This document shows, piece after piece, positions 26,374 through 34,896 of a DNA stretch of 64,000 nucleotides. The notes beneath the pieces are model-generated. The model was given only the letters and a program-made list of their open reading frames with translations. It was not told the DNA's origin and searched no databases. The position numbers were made by a program, and so were the translations under genes. Source of the DNA: Methanolobus psychrotolerans. Its GTDB lineage: Archaea > Halobacteriota > Methanosarcinia > Methanosarcinales > Methanosarcinaceae. Numbering within the stretch: the stretch's first letter is position 1; each line of letters starts with the position of its first letter. The DNA is taken from assembly GCF_002243045.1 (NCBI RefSeq), contig NZ_MBKP01000008.1, forward strand, positions 32,694-96,693, read 5' to 3'.

Positions 26374-27393
26374 TCAGTTTGTTTCGTAACTGGAAAAACC
26401 GCTGGAGCGCAATATTCTCTTATCCGGCGTGATGATAAGGCATTCTGTTCCATCAAGGTTCTCTATCATATCTATCCCGTCGGTTTCTCCAAGTATGAAA
26501 ACTGCAGTGGCAAATGCATCAGCATCTATTGCAGTACCGGCAATCACAGTTGCGCTGATAAGGTTCTGGGAAGGATAACCAGTTCGGGGGTCTGCGATAT
26601 GTGATACTTTTGCAGCATCACTGAAGTATCGTTCATAGTTGCCGCTTGTAGCAACAGCCATATTGCTTATATCCATAATTGTAACGGCCTCTTCACTTTT
26701 CCCTGGATTCTGTAATCCTACTCTCCACGGGCTGCCATCTGGTTTGGTGCCAATATATCTTCCATCGCCTCCGGCATTAACGAAGCCTGAAATTATGCCA
26801 TCAGAGGTCAAAGATTCGATTGCCATATCAACTGCATATCCTTTTGCAACTCCTCCAAGGGTAATCTTCATACCATCGCCAAGAGTGATGTTGTTCCCTT
26901 CTATAATTATGGCAGAGTTATTCACCAGTGCAAGTGTTTCGTTTATCTCATAAGGTGTGGGGTATTCATAGGTTCCACCAGGGCTATACTTGCTTGCCCA
27001 CAGGTCTCGAATAGGTTGTATGGATACATCAAAAGTTCCTTTGCTCATCTGCGAGTAATATTGTGATCTCTTCATCACATAGACAAGTTCCGGGTCTGCA
27101 TCATGTACGTATCCTTTGGTGTCAAGTACACTGAGTTCACTATCATTATCATAGTTGTTCATGAGCTCATCAACATAGTATATCCTGTCAAAAGCATGTT
27201 CTATGACTTCTGAGGCGTATGTTTCATTGGAGCTTACAACAGATATCGTGACTGTTGTATCCATTATGTTTCTTGTGCTGGAGTAACTGTTTTGTTTAAC
27301 AGGTTCGTCAGTATCTTGGTTGATTGCATAATTTATCATGAATAATACTGTGAAAATCGCTATCAGTCCAATGGCAACAGTTTTATACTTCAT
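26374..27393 (-). CDS. apbE: FAD:protein FMN transferase (ApbE)
   Basis: 339 residues from ATG 27393. A single N-terminal anchor (VAIGLIAIFTVLFMINYAIN) places the enzyme on the outer face. Family motifs: MDTTVTISV, FDVSIQPIRDLW, ITLGGVAKGYAVDMA, VNAGGDGRYIG and HIADPRTGYP with the metal-binding AGTAIDADAFATA. ApbE attaches FMN to threonine in the S/T-G-A-T motif of Rnf and Nqr subunits. It is divergent from the Rnf operon with a gap of about 106 bases, a setting that points to RnfG as substrate. An upstream GTG-like extension in the frame is unlikely to be translated. Confidence 0.93.
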   Translation of the reverse strand: MKYKTVAIGLIAIFTVLFMINYAINQDTDEPVKQNSYSSTRNIMDTTVTISVVSSNETYASEVIEHAFDRIYYVDELMNNYDNDSELSVLDTKGYVHDADPELVYVMKRSQYYSQMSKGTFDVSIQPIRDLWASKYSPGGTYEYPTPYEINETLALVNNSAIIIEGNNITLGDGMKITLGGVAKGYAVDMAIESLTSDGIISGFVNAGGDGRYIGTKPDGSPWRVGLQNPGKSEEAVTIMDISNMAVATSGNYERYFSDAAKVSHIADPRTGYPSQNLISATVIAGTAIDADAFATAVFILGETDGIDMIENLDGTECLIITPDKRILRSSGFSSYETN

Positions 27394-27499
27394 GCAGTAT
27401 GAAAAGAGATAATTAATATTAAACTTATGTACTGCGGTATAGAAGGAAATGAATTTCCTTTTGTTATGGTTATTATATTCATCCGAAGGAAGTAATAGA

Positions 27500-27904
27500 A
27501 TGAGCAATCCCAGCACAGGATCAGGTACGGGAACCAGTTCAAACAAGGACAAATATCTTGTTGTAGCCCTTCATCAGTTAATGGAAGAGTACGGTTGGAG
27601 AGGTATAGAGAAACACTTTGGTTTTGTGAAACATCATGTTATTTATGTGAAACCAGGTTCACCTCTTGATAAAATTGAACTTAAAGCTAATGTACTTGGC
27701 AATCACATGGATGTGGACTTTTTAGGAGCAACTCCAAAAAAAGGTCTTCTTGACAAAGTTTTTGATTTTAATGTACGTGTAGTACGCAAGTCTTATGAGA
27801 TCAATAACTACGTATCGAATGACATGAAAATAATAAATGAGCAGAGTTTGAGGAACAGTATTGTAGTTGTCATCAAACAGCTTGAAGAAGCGGCGGAAAA
27901 GTGA
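27500..27904 (+). CDS. Unknown protein encoded first in the Rnf operon
   Basis: 134 residues, not recognised. It starts MSNPSTGSGTGTSSNKDKY (Ser/Gly-rich, disordered), then a compact domain with ALHQLMEEYGWRGIEKHFGF, HHVIYVKPGSPLDKIELKA and a C-terminal helix (NSIVVVIKQLEEAAEK). No signal peptide, membrane helix or cysteine cluster, so it is probably soluble and cytoplasmic. GAAGGAAG precedes ATG 27500. It lies directly upstream of mmcA (12 bases), which suggests a role in Rnf assembly or regulation, by location only. Confidence 0.7.
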   Translation: MSNPSTGSGTGTSSNKDKYLVVALHQLMEEYGWRGIEKHFGFVKHHVIYVKPGSPLDKIELKANVLGNHMDVDFLGATPKKGLLDKVFDFNVRVVRKSYEINNYVSNDMKIINEQSLRNSIVVVIKQLEEAAEK

Positions 27905-27915
27905 GTAGAGGTAGC

Positions 27916-29493
27916 ATGGCAAAATTGGATTTAATACTGGTTGGAATACTCGTTGTGATGTTCGCAGCATCCGGTGTATATGCTTACATTGGCTACAGTG
28001 GTAACGAAGCTCTCTCTGCTCATTACATGACTGAGCAGAAATGGTCTGACAGTTCATGCGGCGGGTGCCACGCAGGTATGTACGGAGAAGTTGCCATATC
28101 ATCTCACGTAGAGCAGGACTTGAAAAAATGGTCATCCATCATGGAATATGGTGTTGACATTGATAGTATTGATGTTGACACCATGGCTGTAACCTATGGA
28201 CAGGTTCACCCCGGCGGTGGCTACATGGCAGATTATGGCGTTGATATTGATTGCATGATCTGCCACGAGCAAAATGATGGATATGATTTCCAGGCACGTG
28301 CGGAAAGCATAGCCACTGGTGAATTCTCAAACGCCAACGAAGCAGCAATTGAAGAATCCCGGGCCAAGTTGCAGAAAGAACCACTTTATGTGGCAAGTTA
28401 TATTCTTGATGTACTGGCGCCTTTACCTCTTGTAACAGAAGTGCACGATAAGGTTAATGCTGCCCCAGGTAAAGCCCTTTGTGGAAGCAACTGTCACACC
28501 GGCGATATATCTACAACTGCTGTAGCATGGACGCTTGAAGATTCAGCTTCATATGATGTTCATGACAAACTTGATTGTCAGGAGTGCCACGAAACGGAAG
28601 AGCACAATATCGGAAGCAGGGAATACCTGTTCTCTACAGGGTCCGCACATATGGAATATGAGGCTGGTGTCAAGGATTGTGATTCATCCGGGTGCCACGC
28701 TGGCATATCACACGGTGGGATGGTTGACGCTCACCTTTCGTTCATAAGCTGTGAATCCTGTCATATTCCTGCCCTTCCTGGTAGCGACATCACAGGAATT
28801 CCTGTTGTCAAGCAATTCAGCTGGGCAAGCGGTGTGCGCGAGGATATTATATATGACTCGGAATTCACACCCACCCTTGGATGGTCTCAAGGAGTATACT
28901 ATGACCTGTTGCCAACGGCACAGAATCGGGAAGAGGGTTCTCTCCTAAAACCATTCAATATAATCAGAGGTATCTGGTGGGATGCAGGGGTCGATCAGGC
29001 TGTGCTTGCAGATCCTGACAACAGTCCTTCTATTGGAAACCCTATTGCTTCTGGTGAGGTGCTGAGTGCAGATGCTGATGGCGATGGGATTGTAACTGAA
29101 GAGGAGATTCGTTCATATGATGGAAACATGGACGGAGTTCCTGATTATCCGAATGCAGTTCTCAGGCATGTAGAGATGTATTACCAGGTAAGCCATAACA
29201 TTGCCAGTTCCAGTGTAGGTCTTGCTGACCCACTTGTATGTGCAGATTGTCATGGTGTATCTGCCTCTGAAACACTTCAGAATGTTCACTTTGGGAACGA
29301 TGTAAGGGATTGTGATGACTGCCATAGTGTTGTGCCTGTGATCAACTGGAAATCTCTGGGTTATGACAGGGACCCGGCAGAAACAACTCCCCCAACAGAT
29401 TTTTCGACAAAGACAATAGATGTGACCATCCCCGGAGCGAAACCAAAAGAGGTTGTAAGGGAACCAGCATTCTATGGTATCCTTAAGAGGTGA
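27916..29493 (+). CDS. mmcA: Multihaem c-type cytochrome MmcA
   Basis: 525 residues from ATG 27916 (alternative GTG at 27901). An N-terminal hydrophobic segment (LILVGILVVMFAASGVYAYI) exports or anchors it. Haem-binding motifs: six CxxCH (CGGCH, CMICH, CQECH, CESCH, CADCH, CDDCH), one CxxxCH (CGSNCH) and one CxxxxCH (CDSSGCH), eight possible sites. In Methanosarcina acetivorans MmcA is part of the Rnf complex and passes electrons across or outside the membrane to methanophenazine and extracellular acceptors. First structural gene before rnfC, with a GAGGTGAT site in its 3' end for rnfC. Confidence 0.95.
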   Translation: MAKLDLILVGILVVMFAASGVYAYIGYSGNEALSAHYMTEQKWSDSSCGGCHAGMYGEVAISSHVEQDLKKWSSIMEYGVDIDSIDVDTMAVTYGQVHPGGGYMADYGVDIDCMICHEQNDGYDFQARAESIATGEFSNANEAAIEESRAKLQKEPLYVASYILDVLAPLPLVTEVHDKVNAAPGKALCGSNCHTGDISTTAVAWTLEDSASYDVHDKLDCQECHETEEHNIGSREYLFSTGSAHMEYEAGVKDCDSSGCHAGISHGGMVDAHLSFISCESCHIPALPGSDITGIPVVKQFSWASGVREDIIYDSEFTPTLGWSQGVYYDLLPTAQNREEGSLLKPFNIIRGIWWDAGVDQAVLADPDNSPSIGNPIASGEVLSADADGDGIVTEEEIRSYDGNMDGVPDYPNAVLRHVEMYYQVSHNIASSSVGLADPLVCADCHGVSASETLQNVHFGNDVRDCDDCHSVVPVINWKSLGYDRDPAETTPPTDFSTKTIDVTIPGAKPKEVVREPAFYGILKR

Positions 29494-29497
29494 TAAA

Positions 29498-30847
29498 GTG
29501 GAAATCAAGACATTGGACAAATTACCGGAAAAGATAATTATTCCACTAAGGCAGCACAGGGGCATGGTTTGTGAACCCCTTGTTAAGAAAGGTGACAGGG
29601 TTCTCATTGGCCAAAAGATAGGTGAGAGCAAGGACTATAACTCATCTGCAGTTCATTCAAGTGTCTGCGGCGAGGTCATTGCTATTGAGGAGTCTGCTCA
29701 TCCTGATGGTAACAAAGCAATGAGTATTATCATCCACCCGGAAGAGTGCGATGAAACCGTTGCATTCTCTCCCTGCAAGGACCTCAAGCCTGAAAAACTT
29801 GCAGAGCTCATAAAGGAATCAGGCATCGTAGAGCATTATGGAATGCCAACTCATGTTGTCCTTAAACCCAAAGGCAAGAATATTGACACTGTACTTATAA
29901 ATGCTACATCCTCCGAATGGATCGGTGGCACATTTAAGACTCCCCGGGATTATGCATCCCAGATGATGGATGCCCTTAAACTGCTCATGAAAGCTGCAGG
30001 TGCCAAAAAAGGAGCCATTGTATTGAGGATTGATGACAAGGAATCAATCGATGCTTTTGAAGGTATTGAGGTTGATAAGAAAAAGCTGAGAGTAGCTCCA
30101 CTGGTTGGCAGCCGCAGGATTGGTTATTATTTCAGGGAACAAAGTTCAGACATAGTTGTCGTATCCCAGAAACGCATCTACGGTAAAAAGATACTCAACT
30201 TTTTTACTTATAATGTAACAGGAAGAAAGGTTGACATTGGTTGTGACCCGACGGATGTGGGTGTTGCTATCTGCAGTATAAAATCCGCAAAGGCTCTTTA
30301 TGATGCTGTTCATGAAGGCAAGCCATATTATGAGACCGTGGTTTCTATTGAAGGTTTCTCCGATAATATGGAATATATCCGTGTAAAAATAGGTACTCCT
30401 TTCAAAGACATAATTGAAGCCTGTGGTTTTACCGGTGAGATAGGCAAGATAATTGCCAATGGTGTAAGGACTGGTGTGGCCCAGTACACGGATCTCGTTC
30501 CGGTGACCAAAGGAACTACAAGGATATCTATGCAGAAGCCGGAAGAAGTCATCAGGGACGAATCTGTCGCATGTATCCATTGTGCACGTTGCGTGGATGT
30601 TTGTCCTGTGGAACTCATACCAAGCCGTCTTGCTGTTATGGCAGACCAGGGTCGCTTTGATGAATGCAGGGTGCTGCATATCGATAACTGTATCGAATGT
30701 GGTGACTGTGCAGCAGTCTGTCCATCTAAGATTCACATACTTCAGCTTATCAGGTACGCAAAAGATGCAATAGAGATGGCTTATGAAGATATGCCTTCTA
30801 AAGAGTCATCCAATCTCAAACTCGGTTGTGCCTGCGGAGGTGAGTAA
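29498..30847 (+). CDS. rnfC: Rnf complex subunit RnfC
   Basis: 449 residues from GTG 29498, which has GAGGTGAT (29487-29494) just upstream. An N-terminal barrel-sandwich lobe (PLRQHRGMVCEPLVKKGDRVLIGQKIGES), a Rossmann-like NADH/flavin-binding core, a SLBB region, and two C-terminal 4Fe-4S motifs CIHCARCVDVCP and CIECGDCAAVCP. In bacterial Rnf this subunit handles NADH; in methanogens the electron donor is ferredoxin and the flavin/NAD site may be unused. It closes with the short tail GCACGGE. Confidence 0.94.
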   Translation: MEIKTLDKLPEKIIIPLRQHRGMVCEPLVKKGDRVLIGQKIGESKDYNSSAVHSSVCGEVIAIEESAHPDGNKAMSIIIHPEECDETVAFSPCKDLKPEKLAELIKESGIVEHYGMPTHVVLKPKGKNIDTVLINATSSEWIGGTFKTPRDYASQMMDALKLLMKAAGAKKGAIVLRIDDKESIDAFEGIEVDKKKLRVAPLVGSRRIGYYFREQSSDIVVVSQKRIYGKKILNFFTYNVTGRKVDIGCDPTDVGVAICSIKSAKALYDAVHEGKPYYETVVSIEGFSDNMEYIRVKIGTPFKDIIEACGFTGEIGKIIANGVRTGVAQYTDLVPVTKGTTRISMQKPEEVIRDESVACIHCARCVDVCPVELIPSRLAVMADQGRFDECRVLHIDNCIECGDCAAVCPSKIHILQLIRYAKDAIEMAYEDMPSKESSNLKLGCACGGE

Positions 30848-30848
30848 A

Positions 30849-31865
30849 ATGACATATACAATTTCAGCTCCCCCTCATAAAAAAGACAAACTTGACTTCA
30901 GGTCATTGAACTTAAGTAAAATACTTGCCCTGCTTCCTCTGTGCCTTGTAGCTATATACTTCTTTGGTGTTCCTGCGTTTGGAATTATCCTTGCATCGGT
31001 GTTAGCTGCAGTTGCAACTGAATTCGGTATACAGACGATGTTGAAGCAGAAGTTAACGATTACTGACGGGCATGCAGCTATGACAGGACTTATGCTTGCT
31101 TTACTGATTCCTCCTGAAGCTCCTTTATGGATTCCAGTTGTCGGTGGATTCTTTGCCATTGCAGTTGGAAAACATGTTTTCGGAGGAATTGGCTCTTACA
31201 TATTCAATCCTGTTCTTGTAGCATGGGTGTTTATCAGAAGTGCCTGGTCTTCCAACATGATTCCTTTATCGATTCCCCATACAGGTCAGTTCTCCGACCT
31301 TATACTTGAGCATGGTGCTGGTCTGATGGTGGACGTTTCCCCTATAGCACTTATTGGTGGTGTGTACCTGATATACAAGAAGTATGTTGACTGGAGAATT
31401 CCTCTTGCATTCTTTGCAACAATGGTTTTATTCCCACAAACATTATTGTTCATTTCAGGTGTATCTGCGCTGGTTCATGATGGTGTACTGAACCCATTGA
31501 TGTACATGTCACAGCTTTTCATTTTCCTGAGTATGAGTCCTGAGATACCTTATGCAATGATTGGAATTGTTTTCTTCGGTATTCTTTTCCTTGCAACTGA
31601 TACACCTACATCTCCTGTTACCAAGACCGGCCGTCTTGTATATGGCGTCACCTGTGGTCTTCTGGTTTCCATTTACGGTTATTTCGGTAACTATGTTGAT
31701 GGAACATTATACGGTATCTTCCTTGCAAACTGTGTTGCCTCTTTCATAGAGATCAATACAATGCCTTCGTCATTTGGAACACAGTCCCTTCCTCAGAAGG
31801 TGTACAGGCGTGTAATGGATAAAGTTCCTGCCTCCCTTAAATTCGAGGTGATGAAGAATGAGTGA
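30849..31865 (+). CDS. rnfD: Rnf complex subunit RnfD
   Basis: 338 residues, highly hydrophobic with about eight to ten helices, matching NqrB/RnfD (TDGHAAMTGLMLALLIPPEAPLW, FGGIGSYIFNPVLVAWVFIR, FLATDTPTSPVTKTGRLVYG). ATG 30849 overlaps the rnfC stop region and is preceded by GGTGAG. Odd point: the external loop where bacterial RnfD has an S-G-A-T flavinylation motif has none here, which leaves RnfG as the only covalent FMN site seen. Overlaps rnfG by 8 bases. Confidence 0.93.
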   Translation: MTYTISAPPHKKDKLDFRSLNLSKILALLPLCLVAIYFFGVPAFGIILASVLAAVATEFGIQTMLKQKLTITDGHAAMTGLMLALLIPPEAPLWIPVVGGFFAIAVGKHVFGGIGSYIFNPVLVAWVFIRSAWSSNMIPLSIPHTGQFSDLILEHGAGLMVDVSPIALIGGVYLIYKKYVDWRIPLAFFATMVLFPQTLLFISGVSALVHDGVLNPLMYMSQLFIFLSMSPEIPYAMIGIVFFGILFLATDTPTSPVTKTGRLVYGVTCGLLVSIYGYFGNYVDGTLYGIFLANCVASFIEINTMPSSFGTQSLPQKVYRRVMDKVPASLKFEVMKNE

Positions 31866-32430
31866 ATCCAATAAGGAGACAATCGTAGTTGTAGGTAAAA
31901 TTGTACTTATATCAGTCGTGGCTGCTATCTTGCTGGGTATCACCTATGTCCCTACAAGTGTGCAGCTTAAGATAAATGAGGAAAATTCCCGGGTGGCGAT
32001 TCTAAACGAGCTCATTCCTGAATCCAACAATAACTTTGAACCTGTGGAAGGTGCTGTCATAAATGAAGACGGTGACAGGGAGGTACTTTACTATCGTGCA
32101 AAGGATGCTTCTGGTAATATCATAGGTTATGCGTTCTTCAAGCAGCAGAGAGGTTCCCAGAGTCTGATAATTGTGGCGGGTGGGGTAGATTCATCGTTTA
32201 CAACTGTTCGGGGAATGAATGTTTTAAGCCATGAAGAGACACCGGGTCTTGGCGCAAAGATTATAGAGCCTGCATTCAGGAACCAATTCACCGATGTCCC
32301 ACTTGCATCGCTGAGCCTTTCAAATTCAGGAGGATCTATAGATGCAATAACTGGTGCAACGATATCCTCAAAGGCAGTGGTTGATGCTTTGAATTCTAAA
32401 ATAAGTGAAATAAAAGAGGCAGAGAAGTAG
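31858..32430 (+). CDS. rnfG: Rnf complex subunit RnfG (covalent FMN subunit)
   Basis: 190 residues. One N-terminal helix (12-30) anchors an external FMN_bind domain. The flavinylation motif ITGATISSKAVVDAL is present, with T168 the residue expected to carry FMN through a phosphoester bond added by ApbE. The rest (SHEETPGLGAKI, FRNQFTDVPL) is typical of the family. Overlaps rnfD and is followed after eight bases by rnfE. Confidence 0.95.
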   Translation: MSESNKETIVVVGKIVLISVVAAILLGITYVPTSVQLKINEENSRVAILNELIPESNNNFEPVEGAVINEDGDREVLYYRAKDASGNIIGYAFFKQQRGSQSLIIVAGGVDSSFTTVRGMNVLSHEETPGLGAKIIEPAFRNQFTDVPLASLSLSNSGGSIDAITGATISSKAVVDALNSKISEIKEAEK

Positions 32431-32438
32431 GTGTTATT

Positions 32439-33053
32439 ATGGACCCTTTAAGTGAATATATTCGTGGTATTACAAGAGACAATCCTATATTCGGACTTGT
32501 TCTGGGCCTCTGCCCCACACTGGCAGTGACTACCTCAGTCGAGAATGCGATAGGCATGTCTGCAGGTACGGCATTCGTACTTATTTGTTCAAATATTTTC
32601 ATTTCAGCCCTGAGAAAACAGATTCCTTCGGCTGTGAGACTTCCAATATTTATCATCATCATAGCGACTTTCGTGTCAATTGTAAAGATGATAATGCAGG
32701 CATATTTCCCGCCGATGTATGCAGCATTAGGTGTTTTCATACCGCTTATCGTGGTAAACTGTATAATCATCGGGCGCGCTGAGGCTTATGCTAATAAGAA
32801 TAACGTGTTCTATTCTTTCATAGATGCCCTGGGTATCTCTACAGGCTTTCTGCTTGTATTGATGCTTATTGGCGGTATAAGGGAACTATTGGGTACCGGG
32901 CAGATAGTTACATTCGATTACATTCTGTTCACTCTACCTATTAATCCTTCTGTGACAACAATGATTCTGCCACCGGGAGCTTTCCTTACAATAGGGGCTT
33001 TGATGGCTATCGTGAACTATCAGAGAGCAAAGAAGAGGGCAAAAGGTGGTTAA
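32439..33053 (+). CDS. rnfE: Rnf complex subunit RnfE
   Basis: 204 residues, six membrane helices. Matches RnfE/NqrD: NPIFGLVLGLCPTLAVTTSVENAIGM, RLPIFIIIIATFVSIVKMIMQA, VPLIVVNCIIIGRAEAYA-like segment (IPLIVVNCIIIGRAEAYANK). One conserved cysteine (GLCPTLAV) and another (VVNCIIIGRA) are the pair that binds an intramembrane iron-sulphur centre with RnfA in related complexes. A strong run of overlapping genes follows. Confidence 0.94.
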   Translation: MDPLSEYIRGITRDNPIFGLVLGLCPTLAVTTSVENAIGMSAGTAFVLICSNIFISALRKQIPSAVRLPIFIIIIATFVSIVKMIMQAYFPPMYAALGVFIPLIVVNCIIIGRAEAYANKNNVFYSFIDALGISTGFLLVLMLIGGIRELLGTGQIVTFDYILFTLPINPSVTTMILPPGAFLTIGALMAIVNYQRAKKRAKGG

Positions 33054-33054
33054 A

Positions 33055-33642
33055 ATGGTGGAAAAAGCGTTATTTGCTATCTTTATGGATGGTCTTTTCA
33101 TTAAGAACTTCCTTCTTATTCAGTTCCTTGGACTCTGCTCTTTCGTGGGTGTGACCAAAGATGTCAAGAGTGCCGCAGGAATGTCAGGTGCCGTGGTATT
33201 TGTCATGGCAATGGCATCTACTGTATCATATTTGATCTATACGTATATTCTAGTACCAACTAAAATGGAATTCCTGGACCTCATAAGTTTCATTGTTGTA
33301 ATAGCAGCACTCGTACAACTTGTGGAGTTTGTTGTCAGGAAGAACATCCCGTCACTTTATCGTTCGCTGGGAATATACCTTCCACTAATAACAACCAACT
33401 GCGCGGTATTGGGTGCTGTCTTGCTCAATGTTAACTCAGACTATAATTTCATACAGAGTGTGGTTTTCGGAACATCGGCAGGTCTTGGATATACCATTGT
33501 CATGCTTTTGATGGCTGCTATCCGGGAACGTTCGACCTTTGTGAATGTTCCTTCATCCATAAAGGGACTCCCACAGGCATTTTTTATCGCAATGATGCTT
33601 TCTATGGCTTTTGTTAATTATTTCTGGGTGATCCCAATATGA
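33055..33642 (+). CDS. rnfA: Rnf complex subunit RnfA
   Basis: 195 residues, six helices. Matches RnfA/NqrE: NFLLIQFLGLCSFVGVTKDVKSA, YLPLITTNCAVLGAVL, and the closing GLPQAFFIAMMLSMAF. The conserved cysteines in GLCSF and TTNCAV mirror those of RnfE in the inverted-topology pair. ATG 33055 is chosen over GTG 33046, because GGTGG (33046-33050) is the ribosome-binding site. It overlaps rnfB by four bases (ATGA). Confidence 0.94.
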   Translation: MVEKALFAIFMDGLFIKNFLLIQFLGLCSFVGVTKDVKSAAGMSGAVVFVMAMASTVSYLIYTYILVPTKMEFLDLISFIVVIAALVQLVEFVVRKNIPSLYRSLGIYLPLITTNCAVLGAVLLNVNSDYNFIQSVVFGTSAGLGYTIVMLLMAAIRERSTFVNVPSSIKGLPQAFFIAMMLSMAFVNYFWVIPI

Positions 33643-34442
33643 CTACAGACTATAGCACTTTACTTCCACAGGCAGTGGCAATCCTTGGTGGTCTCGGATT
33701 GGTTGTCGGTGTCATGCTTATGGTGGCATCAAAGAAGTTCAAGGTTGAGACCAATCCTCTTGTGGAGGAGATTTTAAGCGTCCTTCCAGGGGCAAACTGT
33801 GGGGCATGTGGTTATGCAGGCTGTGCTGATTTTGCAGAGCGTGTGGTAAATGAGAATGCGCCTATCAACGGCTGTCCAGTTGGTGGATTTGATGTAGCTA
33901 AAGAGATAGGGGGTATACTCGGACAGGATGTCTCAGTAGGGGAAACACAATATCCTTTTGTCAGATGCAACGGCGGTTTTAATTGCGTTGACCGTTTTGA
34001 GTACGTGGGCTTTGAAGATTGTAAGGCTGTCATGCTGCTTTCTGATGGGGAGAAAGGCTGTAACTATGGCTGTATGGGCAGAGGAACCTGCGTACGTGCA
34101 TGTCCGTTTGATGCTCTTTCTATTGGTGAAGACCGTCTTCCTCATGTGAACAAGAATCTCTGTACCAGTTGTGGATTATGTATTGCTTCGTGTCCCAATG
34201 ACATACTTGTGTTTGCAAAGGAATCTGAAAAAGTACATGTACTTTGCATGTCACATGATAAAGGAAAGGCTGTGAAAGAGTCCTGTATAGTAGGTTGCAT
34301 TGGTTGTAAGATATGTGAAAAGAGCTGCCCTGTGGAGGCTATAACCGTTACTGACTTCCTTGCAATCATCGACCAGGATAAATGTACAGCATGTGGGATA
34401 TGTGTGGAAAAATGTCCGCAGAATACAATTTCTATCAGGTGA
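33639..34442 (+). CDS. rnfB: Rnf complex subunit RnfB (polyferredoxin)
   Basis: 267 residues. One N-terminal helix (14-30), then a 4Fe-4S domain CGACGYAGCADFAERV, followed by several cysteine clusters (CNGGFNC; GCNYGCMGRGTCVRACP; CTSCGLCIASCP; CIVGCIGCKICEKSCP; CTACGICVEKCP), enough for about six iron-sulphur centres. This subunit accepts electrons from ferredoxin. It matches archaeal RnfB in length and cluster order. The stop overlaps the ribosome-binding site of the next gene. Confidence 0.95.
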   Translation: MTTDYSTLLPQAVAILGGLGLVVGVMLMVASKKFKVETNPLVEEILSVLPGANCGACGYAGCADFAERVVNENAPINGCPVGGFDVAKEIGGILGQDVSVGETQYPFVRCNGGFNCVDRFEYVGFEDCKAVMLLSDGEKGCNYGCMGRGTCVRACPFDALSIGEDRLPHVNKNLCTSCGLCIASCPNDILVFAKESEKVHVLCMSHDKGKAVKESCIVGCIGCKICEKSCPVEAITVTDFLAIIDQDKCTACGICVEKCPQNTISIR

Positions 34443-34446
34443 TCAT

Positions 34447-34779
34447 ATGACATATAAGACAAAGATAGGCCTGGATGAGAACATCGTAGCAGCATTGAGC
34501 TACGTGGGTTTCTGGATCACAGGGATAATCTTCCTGCTCATAGAGCCGGATAATAAGTTTGTCAGGTTCCATGCAATGCAGTCACTGCTGATATTCCTCC
34601 CTCTTTCAATATTGATCTTTGTAGTGGGATGGATACCATTTGTTGGATGGATCATAGCTGATTTCCTTGGATTCTTTGCACTCTTTTTGATACTGGTATT
34701 TGTCATAATTGCGTACACGGGTGCTCTATTAAAGGTTCCTGTCCTAGGTACCTATGCGTACAGGAAGATCTATCAGTAA
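34447..34779 (+). CDS. Small membrane protein at the end of the Rnf operon (DUF4870-like)
   Basis: 110 residues, three hydrophobic helices. GLDENIVAALSYVGFWITGIIFLLIE followed by NKFVRFHAMQSLLIF is typical of the DUF4870/TM2-like family. A perfect GGTGATC ribosome-binding site (34438-34444) inside the rnfB stop region precedes ATG 34447, so it is coupled to rnfB. Methanosarcina acetivorans has a small membrane protein in the same place (the gene after rnfB). Its role in Rnf is unknown. Confidence 0.75.
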   Translation: MTYKTKIGLDENIVAALSYVGFWITGIIFLLIEPDNKFVRFHAMQSLLIFLPLSILIFVVGWIPFVGWIIADFLGFFALFLILVFVIIAYTGALLKVPVLGTYAYRKIYQ

Positions 34780-34896
34780 ATTATGCGGGAAATGCCTTAT
34801 CGGCATAATCCTGTGTATCTTTTTTATCTACGAAAAGTTAAAAAACTACATCTCCCTATATTGCAGGAATGCATCTTTTTATGCGGAGGGTTTGAA

